A stretch of 17,330 nucleotides of DNA from an uncultured Porphyromonas sp. (GTDB taxonomy: Bacteria > Bacteroidota > Bacteroidia > Bacteroidales > Porphyromonadaceae): the NCBI GenBank assembly GCA_943912835.1, contig CALTVJ010000038.1:1-17330 (forward strand), written 5' to 3'. Position numbers and translations under genes: made by a program. Position 1 is the stretch's first letter; each line of letters begins with the position of its first letter. Positions 1-8,159 of this stretch are shown here, piece after piece. The notes under the pieces are model-generated. The model ran no database searches. It was not told the origin of the DNA and worked only from the letters and a program-made list of their open reading frames with translations.

Positions 1-59
1 GTTATGTGGTAGCTACTGATAACTTAATTATATATTTTGTCACTCAAACGTATGTTGAT

Positions 60-1346
60 CTAACTTTCAACACCCTCGAGTTCTCTCTCTGGCAAAGGGA
101 TCCACTGATTTTTTCTTATTTTCCATTGGGGTATAAATCCAGCATCTAGTCCTCTTCTTAGATCCAAAGTGCGCTGCCCACGTAAAGCCAAATATATACG
201 ACGCAAATGAGCGATCTTAGACAAACTTGGTTGATCTACCTCTTGACTTGACGCATCAAATCTCGAAATAACCGAGTTGATTTCTCTCAGAGCATCACCA
301 GAAATAAATCCTCTAACAATAAGTTCTGCTTTGACAAGAAGTAGCTCAATATCATCTATAATTATCAACTCGGAGTGTCTAGTCAAAGATGGAACATATA
401 TGTTGTATATCTCCGGCTTCTTTGCATCTAAGACTTTATGCTCCAAAGGAAGAGCCAAACGTTCTGCTTTATTTTGACGAGCAAGCTCCAAACTAGGAGA
501 GACCTGCACATCTCTCGACTCCCGATTAAGAGCAGTATACAGGGGATTATCTCCACCTTGAGCATTATAGATCACCGACCATCTTCTACTTAGCCAAGCT
601 TTATCCAGCAAACTGGCACACTCTTCATAGCGTCCTTGAGCGAGACGTAAACGTAGCAATAGAGCATAGCTCGCCGACCTAGCTAAAGGGAAATCAATAG
701 CTCCTTGGTATGAAGAGAGAGATCCACGATCCAAGACTTCGATAGCTTTAAAGTAGTGTTCCTCTGACAATTGTAGCAATTCTTGGTGCGATAACATACG
801 ACCTCTCACTCGGATACTCCCTCCCTCTTTACTTGGGGTAGTTGAGAATGTAGAGGCTAACAAACGTAAAGACTCGGCATAGTTCAAATGCCCCATAAAC
901 TGGGTATAAGCTTTGATGACACCTATATGCTCTTGAGACTCTCTAACCAGTTGTTGCTCCACCTCCAATAGTTCTCGACTACGAGCCAAGTAGTCTTGGA
1001 GTTTTGTCCAAAGAGCATCGGCAGAGCCACTGTTACTTTTTATAACATCTGCACTAAGGTCTCTATAAAGAAGGCTATTAGGTATCTGCCCCTCTGTCAA
1101 CTCATCAGACATAGATCCTAGAGCCAAACTTGATAAAGCTATGGCTTCCCCATACAGAGTACGGACATTAGCAATCAAAGGTCCATCAGTAATCACACTG
1201 CCCCTTACGGATGCAAGGATACGAGGACGTACAATTTGCGTCGGGGTCAGTGTGTCCTTCGGGGTTATAGCATCATTTACCCATTTATCACAGCTAACAA
1301 AAGTACCGATCACAGCTAGCAAACAAAACGATATTATAGGTTTCAT
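60..1346 (-). CDS. SusD/RagB-family outer-membrane nutrient-binding lipoprotein
   Basis: The product is 428 aa. It opens with a lipoprotein signal peptide: KP, a hydrophobic run, then the lipobox FVSC with C19 as the lipidated residue, so it should be anchored in the outer membrane facing outward. The C-terminus (LRRIYLALRGQRTLDLRRG, then PQWKIRKNQWIPLPERELEG) is the usual SusD/RagB closing segment, in which a helix ends in a 'W-IP-P--E' motif. The middle is helix-rich and TPR-like, as in SusD (about residues 110-260). At 428 aa it is shorter than classic SusD/RagB proteins of about 500-550 aa. It lies 19 bases downstream of the SusC-type receptor gene on the same strand, so the two are surely one transcript and one complex: SusD lids the SusC barrel and captures ligand. 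The ligand (glycan, peptide or other) cannot be told from sequence, since no degradative enzyme is linked in the window. Confidence 0.88.
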   Translation of the reverse strand: MKPIISFCLLAVIGTFVSCDKWVNDAITPKDTLTPTQIVRPRILASVRGSVITDGPLIANVRTLYGEAIALSSLALGSMSDELTEGQIPNSLLYRDLSADVIKSNSGSADALWTKLQDYLARSRELLEVEQQLVRESQEHIGVIKAYTQFMGHLNYAESLRLLASTFSTTPSKEGGSIRVRGRMLSHQELLQLSEEHYFKAIEVLDRGSLSSYQGAIDFPLARSASYALLLRLRLAQGRYEECASLLDKAWLSRRWSVIYNAQGGDNPLYTALNRESRDVQVSPSLELARQNKAERLALPLEHKVLDAKKPEIYNIYVPSLTRHSELIIIDDIELLLVKAELIVRGFISGDALREINSVISRFDASSQEVDQPSLSKIAHLRRIYLALRGQRTLDLRRGLDAGFIPQWKIRKNQWIPLPERELEGVES

Positions 1347-1365
1347 TCTTTATCCTTATGTATCA

Positions 1366-4206
1366 TTAAAAATTAATTGATACCGAGCCCACGATACTCA
1401 TAGGACTCGGAGCATTGGTTATATCTCGAGAAAGGCTACCGATACCTCTCAACTGACGTGTTCCCCCATTTGCCTCTACTTGTGGTTCAGCCCCCGAATA
1501 TGAAGTAATCAACCACAAGTTTTGGGTAGAAAGACTTAGCTTTGCCCCTCGAATATATCCATGAGTCAAACGAGAAATAAACCGACTCAGATCATACCCT
1601 ATGCTAATAGTAGACAAACGCAAAAAGTCAGCTTTTTCAATATAGTTAGCTCGTTTACGTGATGAATAGGCTAGCTCTTCTGAAATAGCTTTGTAAACAT
1701 CAGAACCTACTTTTTCTTGCTTTAGACGTTGCAGTTGTTCATATCTTTTAAGCAAATTATCCCCCAAACCAGCAACGTTATAAAAACTTTGATTATAAAC
1801 AGATGCCCCTAAAGCATAATTAAACTTAACGCCTAGGCTAAAATCTCTCATAAATCTAAAGTCTAAACCAAAACCTCCATTAAAATCTGGGAATGGTTTC
1901 CCTAAATAATGATAGTCAGAGCTCTCGATAGCTCCAGCTTTAGCATCATAGGTACCATCTGAGCGATAAGCAGGAGCCAAGACTCTTTTATCATAAAATG
2001 CATATACAGGTAAACCTTGACGAATAACATTGGGATAATTCGTAATATCTGCACCACCTGTATCAACAACCTTGTTACCTTGATAATTAAAGGTCGCAAA
2101 CAACTCTAAACTGTGTCCATAGTTTTTATTCTCCCATACAAGCCCTTTATAACTAAGTTCCAAACCCCAACCTCGGACTCCTCCAACATTACGAGCTTTA
2201 TTACCAATCCAACCTTCACTCGGCAAAATACTCTCATAAACAATAGCATCCGTAGTATATTGAGTATAGCCAGTAAAGCTAAACTGATGCTTGGATGTCT
2301 GCCAATCAAGACCAAGCTCAAACTCCTTCATTCTCTCTGGCTTAATAGCTGAGTTACCGAAGTATTGAGGTTTGATCGTCGCGCCATAGGCAGAGTTCCC
2401 TGATAAAACGTAAGAGGTACGTGCATCTGTAGGATAAGGCAAACGACCACTCTCTCCATAAGCAGTACGCAACTTCAAATTAGCAACATTATAGGACAGA
2501 CTCAGCGAGGGATATAAAATATTAGCAACTTCACTCCCAATCAAGTTGGAAGCATCTCGGCGTAGACCTGCATTAATGAAGAATTTATTTTTGTAATTAA
2601 AGAAAGCTTCAGCATAAAGCCCCCAAACACGCTGTTCAAAATCACTCTCAGACACCCTATTTTCCTGAGAAGCACCTATATTTTCTACATCTCCACCAAA
2701 GCGAGCAGAGGATATTTTATAAACCTGTTCGTATCGACGCGACAACTGAGATAACAAACTAGCAGTCATACGCCAATGACTTCCTAAATTAAACTGCTTG
2801 TGAAGCTTAATATCCCAATTGACATTTGCATTATGACGATTACTCACATCCTTAGCGCCTTCATCATTCTGACCAACTAAATAACCATAAGGAAGTAAAT
2901 AAACCCCTTTTACAGAATTTATATCTAGGCCTAAAGTACTTTCTAATTTCACCTCCCACGGTAATAGATACCCAACACGAAGACTGCCTAGAATGCGATC
3001 ATTATCATAGATCCTACTTTGAGCAAACCAGCTATCTCTATGGATATAGGGCCAAGGTTTCTGATTAATCATCAAATTCCAAATAGCATCATAACGCCCT
3101 TGTGCTGTTTGAGGCAAGCTGATTTCTCCATTAATATAGTTAGCTGTCAAAGAGAGAGACAATCGATTTTGACGCAAGTCATAAGCCGCTCTAAGCGATG
3201 TACGTTTATCTCTATTTCCAGGGACAATACCTGATACATCACTGCGATTTATAGAAAAATACACATCATTACCTCGAGAAAATGATTTACCTAAGTTCGC
3301 ATACATACGATGCTCTCTACCATCAACAAAGAAGCTATTTAAATCATCATTGTTGACAAACTGATTATACTTGCGTGCCAACTGACTATGACCATAAGTG
3401 TATTTTAGATTGACATTCAATTTTCCATCTTGTCCATCCATCCCCCTTGAGTTTGGTCTGACATTTCTCTTCGTTGTGATGACGATAACTCCATTGGCAG
3501 CTTCTGCCCCATAAGAAGCTGCCGCTGCTGGCCCCTTGATCACATCGATACTGGCAATATCTTCCAAAGACAAATCATTGAGAGCACTTAGTGCATCTTG
3601 AGAAGTGTTGATATCTGATATATGAGTATTGTTGTAACGAAGTCCATCAACATAAATAATGGGATCTCGATCCATACTCATTGTAGACCCACTACGCATA
3701 TTGAATCGCAAAGGCATCCCCACCTTACCATTACTTTGATACATCTGAACACCTCCAATACGTCCATCAAGGGCATCTGTTAAGCTATTAGCTCCCCCCT
3801 CAGACAACAACTTAGTGATATCTAGTTTGTCTATTTTAGCACCAATGGCTTTAATATTCCTCGCACTTGCTATACTGGCTGTAACTGTCACAATTTCCAG
3901 CTCTTGACCTGGACTTAGAAATATATCAGCATGATCTTTTAACTGAGAGACCGGAATGGTGCGTGTAGCAAAACCTACAAAATGTACAGATAGGGTATCT
4001 GAGGAACTTACAGAGATTCTATAAGCACCTTGTAAATCGGAGACTGCCTGTTGCCCTTTTTTCGTTTTTACTGTTGCTCCAAAGAGTATTTCTCCTGTCT
4101 CTCGATCTAGGATACGCCCTCTAAGAAGGCGGTCTTGAGCATATAATGTTTTTCCTGAAAAAATCAGAGACGAAACGATAAATAGCCCCAAATATACTTT
4201 CTTCAT
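1366..4206 (-). CDS. SusC/RagA-family TonB-linked outer-membrane receptor
   Basis: The product is 946 aa from the ATG at 4206. The open frame extends upstream to 4275, but that stretch overlaps the promoter, and the ATG at 4206 opens a good Sec signal peptide (MKKVYLGLFIVSSLIF, cleavage after LYA at A23). Domains in order: a carboxypeptidase-regulatory-like beta-sandwich (about 27-100), a TonB plug (about 115-247) carrying the SusC/RagA signature (IASIDVIKGPAAAASYGAEA then NGVIVITTKR), and a 22-strand-type beta-barrel ending in a C-terminal aromatic residue (SVSINF). It would import ligand across the outer membrane using TonB/ExbBD energy, with the SusD-like lipoprotein encoded 19 bases downstream as partner. 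Length is at the short end of the normal 950-1100 aa range. No sigma or anti-sigma pair or hybrid two-component regulator is visible beside it, so its regulation is unknown. Confidence 0.93.
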   Translation of the reverse strand: MKKVYLGLFIVSSLIFSGKTLYAQDRLLRGRILDRETGEILFGATVKTKKGQQAVSDLQGAYRISVSSSDTLSVHFVGFATRTIPVSQLKDHADIFLSPGQELEIVTVTASIASARNIKAIGAKIDKLDITKLLSEGGANSLTDALDGRIGGVQMYQSNGKVGMPLRFNMRSGSTMSMDRDPIIYVDGLRYNNTHISDINTSQDALSALNDLSLEDIASIDVIKGPAAAASYGAEAANGVIVITTKRNVRPNSRGMDGQDGKLNVNLKYTYGHSQLARKYNQFVNNDDLNSFFVDGREHRMYANLGKSFSRGNDVYFSINRSDVSGIVPGNRDKRTSLRAAYDLRQNRLSLSLTANYINGEISLPQTAQGRYDAIWNLMINQKPWPYIHRDSWFAQSRIYDNDRILGSLRVGYLLPWEVKLESTLGLDINSVKGVYLLPYGYLVGQNDEGAKDVSNRHNANVNWDIKLHKQFNLGSHWRMTASLLSQLSRRYEQVYKISSARFGGDVENIGASQENRVSESDFEQRVWGLYAEAFFNYKNKFFINAGLRRDASNLIGSEVANILYPSLSLSYNVANLKLRTAYGESGRLPYPTDARTSYVLSGNSAYGATIKPQYFGNSAIKPERMKEFELGLDWQTSKHQFSFTGYTQYTTDAIVYESILPSEGWIGNKARNVGGVRGWGLELSYKGLVWENKNYGHSLELFATFNYQGNKVVDTGGADITNYPNVIRQGLPVYAFYDKRVLAPAYRSDGTYDAKAGAIESSDYHYLGKPFPDFNGGFGLDFRFMRDFSLGVKFNYALGASVYNQSFYNVAGLGDNLLKRYEQLQRLKQEKVGSDVYKAISEELAYSSRKRANYIEKADFLRLSTISIGYDLSRFISRLTHGYIRGAKLSLSTQNLWLITSYSGAEPQVEANGGTRQLRGIGSLSRDITNAPSPMSIVGSVSINF

Positions 4207-4237
4207 TCTACTTTCATCATTGAGTAATTTAGTTTTG

Positions 4238-4268
4238 CAAAGGTATCTTCTTCTCTCCCTGCTGACAA
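4238..4268 (-). promoter_or_regulatory. Bacteroidetes-type promoter for the SusC/SusD operon
   Basis: On the minus strand the -7 element TACCTTTG (4245 down to 4238) matches the Bacteroidetes consensus TAnnTTTG. A -33 TTG (4268 down to 4266) sits exactly 20 bases upstream, the usual spacing. Transcription should start near 4232, about 25 bases before the ATG at 4206. This also supports 4206 rather than the upstream in-frame ATG at 4275 as the true start of the receptor gene. Confidence 0.7.
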
Positions 4269-4372
4269 TCCCCACAAATAATGAAAAAAGAATACGATTA
4301 GATTAGAAAAAATACCTAATGATAGCTAGCAAAACAAGGGTAAAATATGAAACAAAGTATCTTTCTTTTCCG

Positions 4373-4380
4373 TATCTTTG
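4373..4380 (+). promoter_or_regulatory. Possible -7 promoter element for the acyl-CoA synthetase/pyr operon
   Basis: TATCTTTG matches the Bacteroidetes -7 consensus TAnnTTTG exactly. I find no TTG at the expected 19-21 base distance upstream, so this rests on one element only. If used, it would give a leader of about 220 bases before the ATG at 4607. Confidence 0.4.
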
Positions 4381-4606
4381 TAATATGGTAATTTGTGATA
4401 GAATAATCACCGTATATAGACTCTATGTTTATCGTCTGAATAGATTAATAGTAGTCTTGCCAATAGAACGACAATCATTGACTCGGTTGAGCGTCAAACA
4501 ATGACTTACCGAATCAAACTATAAATCCATAAAATCTGAAGTATAGCATGCCTAATGAAGCCCCAAACGGATCTTACAAATGCTATCAATCTTATATTTT
4601 CCTCGT

Positions 4607-6430
4607 ATGAATAAGCAACAACTATACCATCTCGCAGAGTATCCCTACAGACTGCGCAAAAAGTTTGGCAACAAACGCATCATTCGTTACCAAGAAAAAG
4701 ATAACGGTCCTTGGATAAATCTCAACGGAGAAGCTTTCGCAGATAAATGTCTTGCTGCGGCTAAAGCTCTCATCTTTGAAGGTCTAGAGGTAGGAGATCG
4801 TATCGGTTTTTACTCTGCCAACTCTGTAGATGCTCTAGCAGCAGAGCTAGGTGGTTTTATGGTACGTGCCATTAGTGTGCCTCTATATGCAACGAGTTCA
4901 CCTGAACAAGTGGAGTTCATTGCTGAGGATGCTCAGATACAAGTACTATTTGTCGGTGGGCAATACCAGTACAACAATGCTTGGGAAGTCCAAAAAAGAA
5001 AAAAGCTATTCAGACGCATCATCGTATTAGAGAAAGATGTCGTCCTACATGAAGACGATACCATCACAATCAAATACGAAGACTTCATACGTAAAGGAGA
5101 CTCTAAACCTAATGAACACATCGCCAATGTAAGAGCCTCAGAAGCTCTCGCCGAAGATATCGCGGTACTCATCTACACCTCTGGTACCTCAGGACGCAGT
5201 AAGGGGGTGGTCCTTAGGCATAGTCATTTTATGGTCCAGATACAGGCACACGTCGAACTTTTTCACTTTTTATCAAGTCGAGACGTGAGTATGAGCTTCT
5301 TACCTCATAGCCATATTTTTGAAAAGATTTGGGTCTTTTATTGCTTATTCCTAGGCTGTACAACAGCCATACTTGCTAACCCCAAAACAATTCTGCAAGC
5401 CTTGCCAGAGATACGTCCGACAATGATGTGTAACGTTCCTCGATTTTGGGAAAAAGTATATGCAGGAGTACAAGAAAAAATTAAGAGCATGCCTCCAAGC
5501 CTACAAAAATTGATGCAACATGCTATCGGTGTAGGAGAGCGCTATCGACTAGAATATCGCAACAAAAGCAAATCTGCTCCATTAGGCTTAACAATCTGCT
5601 ATAAATTCTACAAGTATACTTTATTTGCAAAACTAAAAAAAGCCATAGGGTTACAGCGTGGTCGTTTTTTCCCTGTAGCTGGAGCTGCATTGTCTACAGA
5701 TATCAATCGCTTCTTACAGAGCGTATCAATCCCCATCTGTTACGGATATGGTCTCAGTGAAAGTACAGCTACAGTAAGTTGCTTTAGGCAAACAGGTTAT
5801 AAAATGGACTCTATCGGAGATGTTTTAGATCATGTAGAGGTGAGAATAGATCCAGAAACCAATGAAATACAACTAAAAGGGCCAAGCATTATCAGTGAGT
5901 ACTATAATAATCCGGAGGCTAACGCCGAGAGCTTCACAGAAGATGGATTCTTTCGCACTGGAGATGCTGGCAAGTTGGAGGGGCGTACACTCTACTTTAC
6001 CGAACGCATCAAGGATCTTTTCAAAACCGCAAACGGCAAATATATTGCGCCACAAATGCTTGAAGGGTTATTCCTATTAAACCCTATATTTGAGCAGGTT
6101 GCTATCATAGGAGACGGACATAAGTTTGTATCAGCCTTAATCTACCCGAACTGGGATTTGCTACTCCAAGCTGCCAAATCAAGAGGTATCAATATTGACA
6201 AACCTCAAGAAGAACTAGCAGAAAATCATGACATTCGTCGCTTATTACATGCACATATTGAGCAAGCTCAAAGTAGTGTTGCTCACTACGAAATGGTCAA
6301 GCGTTTCACAATACTAGCTAAACCATTCTCTATTGAGAATGGAGAGCTTACACCTACACTCAAAATAAAACGCAGAATTATTAACGAGCATTATGCCAAA
6401 GAAATAGCTGCAATGTATGCAGACGAGTAA
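4607..6430 (+). CDS. Long-chain fatty acid--CoA ligase (AMP-binding, FadD/ACSL-like)
   Basis: The product is 607 aa and would make acyl-CoA from fatty acid, ATP and CoA through an acyl-adenylate, at the membrane face or in the cytoplasm. Visible adenylate-forming motifs are the phosphate loop YTSGTSGRSKG (190-200), the AMP-binding YGYGLSES (379-386), GFFRTGDAG with the ribose-binding Asp (447-455), and the hinge and C-terminal region ERIKDLFKTANGKYIAP (466-482). In the last of these, the NGKYIAP wording is typical of long-chain acyl-CoA synthetases. I chose ATG 4607 (MNKQQLYHL) over the in-frame ATG at 4580, because the nine extra residues look non-coding and family members begin close to the 4607 start. 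It heads a plus-strand run with pyrK (21-base gap), pyrD and a protease. The pairing with pyrimidine genes has no obvious metabolic logic and may be only co-transcription. Confidence 0.92.
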   Translation: MNKQQLYHLAEYPYRLRKKFGNKRIIRYQEKDNGPWINLNGEAFADKCLAAAKALIFEGLEVGDRIGFYSANSVDALAAELGGFMVRAISVPLYATSSPEQVEFIAEDAQIQVLFVGGQYQYNNAWEVQKRKKLFRRIIVLEKDVVLHEDDTITIKYEDFIRKGDSKPNEHIANVRASEALAEDIAVLIYTSGTSGRSKGVVLRHSHFMVQIQAHVELFHFLSSRDVSMSFLPHSHIFEKIWVFYCLFLGCTTAILANPKTILQALPEIRPTMMCNVPRFWEKVYAGVQEKIKSMPPSLQKLMQHAIGVGERYRLEYRNKSKSAPLGLTICYKFYKYTLFAKLKKAIGLQRGRFFPVAGAALSTDINRFLQSVSIPICYGYGLSESTATVSCFRQTGYKMDSIGDVLDHVEVRIDPETNEIQLKGPSIISEYYNNPEANAESFTEDGFFRTGDAGKLEGRTLYFTERIKDLFKTANGKYIAPQMLEGLFLLNPIFEQVAIIGDGHKFVSALIYPNWDLLLQAAKSRGINIDKPQEELAENHDIRRLLHAHIEQAQSSVAHYEMVKRFTILAKPFSIENGELTPTLKIKRRIINEHYAKEIAAMYADE

Positions 6431-6451
6431 TTTTATAATACATATCTATAA

Positions 6452-7228
6452 ATGACAGCAAACAAGCAGATTATAGATTTCTCAATCCTAGCCAAAGAAG
6501 AGCTTGGTAAAGATATCTACCTTCTCAAACTTCATCCACAACAAGGCGTTCAACTACCAGAGATGCAAGCAGGTCAATTTGTGCAAGTGCTCCCCCCTGG
6601 AGGATTAACCCTGCTAAGACGTCCCATCTCGATATGTAATTATTTACCACAGAAACAAGAACTTTGGTTATTGGTTGCTGCCATCGGTCGTGGTACAAGA
6701 GCAATTACATCTCAAAAAGTGGGGGATACCCTAAACTTGATACTCCCTCTAGGAAACAGCTTCAATACAGCACACGTGACTCGTCCTCTGCTGATAGGTG
6801 GTGGTGTTGGGATAGCTCCAATGCTAAGTCTATGTCAGAAATTCTTTGACCTTGGCATCCGTCCGACAGTCCTCCTCGGGGGAAGGTCTGAAGAGTTTGT
6901 TGTACTGAGAGAACACTTTAGCCCTATATGCGAATTATACGTCACAACAGATGACGGAACCCTTGGACATAAAGGCAGAGTGACAGACCACCCTATTATG
7001 GAAAATGGTGATTTTGATCAAATTTACTGTTGTGGTCCACACCCTATGATGAAGGCTGTAGCTCAAATAGCAGAGAACAAAAAGATCGCATGTGAGCTTT
7101 CTCTTGAAAATACTATGGCGTGTGGTATCGGTGCTTGCTTGTGCTGTGTACAAGATACTGTAAGTGAGGGTAATGTTTGTGTATGTACGGAAGGTCCTGT
7201 CTTCCCTAGCCAAGAGATAAAATGGTAA
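6452..7228 (+). CDS. pyrK: Dihydroorotate dehydrogenase B, electron-transfer subunit (FAD, 2Fe-2S)
   Basis: The product is 258 aa, normal for PyrK. It carries electrons from FMN in PyrD through a [2Fe-2S] cluster and FAD to NAD+ in de novo pyrimidine synthesis, as part of a cytoplasmic PyrD2PyrK2 complex. Seen: the ferredoxin-reductase-type FAD motif RRPIS (56-60), the NAD-binding glycine run GGGVGIAP (116-123), CGPHPMM (194-200), and a C-terminal cluster-binding cysteine set C224-x4-C229-x2-C232 with C245 just before GPVF. C231 and C243 are extra neighbouring cysteines. The gene overlaps pyrD by 7 bases, which suggests translational coupling of the two subunits. Confidence 0.95.
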   Translation: MTANKQIIDFSILAKEELGKDIYLLKLHPQQGVQLPEMQAGQFVQVLPPGGLTLLRRPISICNYLPQKQELWLLVAAIGRGTRAITSQKVGDTLNLILPLGNSFNTAHVTRPLLIGGGVGIAPMLSLCQKFFDLGIRPTVLLGGRSEEFVVLREHFSPICELYVTTDDGTLGHKGRVTDHPIMENGDFDQIYCCGPHPMMKAVAQIAENKKIACELSLENTMACGIGACLCCVQDTVSEGNVCVCTEGPVFPSQEIKW

Positions 7229-8130
7229 ATACTAAGATAAAAATAGGCAATCTAGAATTGCGAAACCCTGTCATGACAGCCTCTGGAACTTATGGCTATG
7301 GGACAGAGTATAGCGACTTTGTAAACCTCAACGAGTTAGGAGGAATCGTAGTGAAAGGAACAACATTACATCCTCGTCAAGGGAATGCTTACCCTCGCAT
7401 GGCAGAGACACCAAGTGGTATGCTCAATGCTGTAGGATTACAAAACAAAGGCGTTGACTATTTCTGCGAAGAAATATACCCCAATATTAAGGGTATTGAT
7501 ACAAACATTATCGTCAATGTCAGCGGTTCTACAATTGAAGAGTACGTAGCAACAGCTGAAAAAATCAACAATCTAAGTCATATACCTGCTATTGAACTTA
7601 ATATCTCTTGCCCAAATGTAAAAGAAGGAGGTATGGCTTTTGGTGTTACCTGTTCTGGAGCTAGTGAAGTCGTACGAGCAGTACGTAGGGTATATGACAA
7701 AACACTTATTGTTAAATTATCACCAAATGTGACGGATATCACAGAGATAGCTCGTGCTGTAGAAGCAGAAGGAGCTGATGCACTATCGATGATCAACACT
7801 CTCTTAGGTATGGCTATTGATGCAGAGCGACGCAAACCTGTATTATCAACTATAACGGGAGGTCTATCAGGTCCAGCAGTAAAACCTATAGCCTTGCGTA
7901 TGGTTTGGCAAACGTCAAAATGTGTTGATATCCCAATCATTGGTATGGGAGGAATATGTTGTGCTACAGATGCCATCGAGTTTATATTAGCTGGTGCTAG
8001 TGCAATACAAGTCGGCACATACAACTTCACAGACCCGCAAATTACGACAACAATTGTTAATGGGATTGAAGATTACTTACAACGTCATAAAATTGAAGAT
8101 GTCAATGAGCTTATCGGAGCTCTACACTAG
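7222..8130 (+). CDS. pyrD: Dihydroorotate dehydrogenase B, catalytic subunit (class 1B, NAD+-dependent)
   Basis: The product is 302 aa, a TIM-barrel FMN enzyme oxidising dihydroorotate to orotate. It has the class 1 active-site cysteine C130 in ELNISCPNVKEGG, where class 2 quinone-linked enzymes have serine. It also has the FMN/substrate lysine K45 in VVKGTT, the N-terminal NPVMTASGTYGYG, the NAVGLQNKG substrate loop, and the FMN-phosphate region (IGMGGI then AGASAIQVGT). Together with the overlapping pyrK this identifies the class 1B heterotetramer, also written PyrDB. The ATG at 7222 lies inside the last codons of pyrK, and no other start fits the family's N-terminus. Confidence 0.96.
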   Translation: MVNTKIKIGNLELRNPVMTASGTYGYGTEYSDFVNLNELGGIVVKGTTLHPRQGNAYPRMAETPSGMLNAVGLQNKGVDYFCEEIYPNIKGIDTNIIVNVSGSTIEEYVATAEKINNLSHIPAIELNISCPNVKEGGMAFGVTCSGASEVVRAVRRVYDKTLIVKLSPNVTDITEIARAVEAEGADALSMINTLLGMAIDAERRKPVLSTITGGLSGPAVKPIALRMVWQTSKCVDIPIIGMGGICCATDAIEFILAGASAIQVGTYNFTDPQITTTIVNGIEDYLQRHKIEDVNELIGALH

Positions 8131-8159
8131 GTCTAAATTACAAAGCATTATTGTCTAGT

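Larger units (their letters stand above)
4207..4606. other. Divergent intergenic region between receptor and acyl-CoA synthetase genes
   Basis: These 400 bases separate two divergent transcription units. They hold the minus-strand promoter (4238-4268), a plus-strand -7 match (4373-4380) and a small hairpin (4478-4497). A 61-codon plus-strand frame (4319-4504) is open, but its product resembles nothing I recognise and it overlaps the predicted promoter, so I do not call it a gene. No riboswitch or tRNA was recognised. Confidence 0.6.

Noticed and set aside
1..23. Inverted repeat GTTAT...ATAAC around the palindrome GTAGCTAC, possible terminator of the SusC/SusD operon
   Set aside because: The stem is short and AT-rich and the feature is cut by the window edge, so it cannot be judged.
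4207..4275. Upstream in-frame extension of the SusC-type receptor (start at 4275)
   Set aside because: It would put Arg/Lys-rich residues before a clean signal peptide and overlap the predicted promoter; ATG 4206 is better.
4319..4504. 61-codon plus-strand frame in the divergent intergenic region
   Set aside because: It spans the -7 promoter match, has odd composition and no recognisable motif; likely chance.
7578..8030. 150-codon minus-strand open frame opposite pyrD
   Set aside because: It lies wholly inside a well-supported gene and its translation has no family features.
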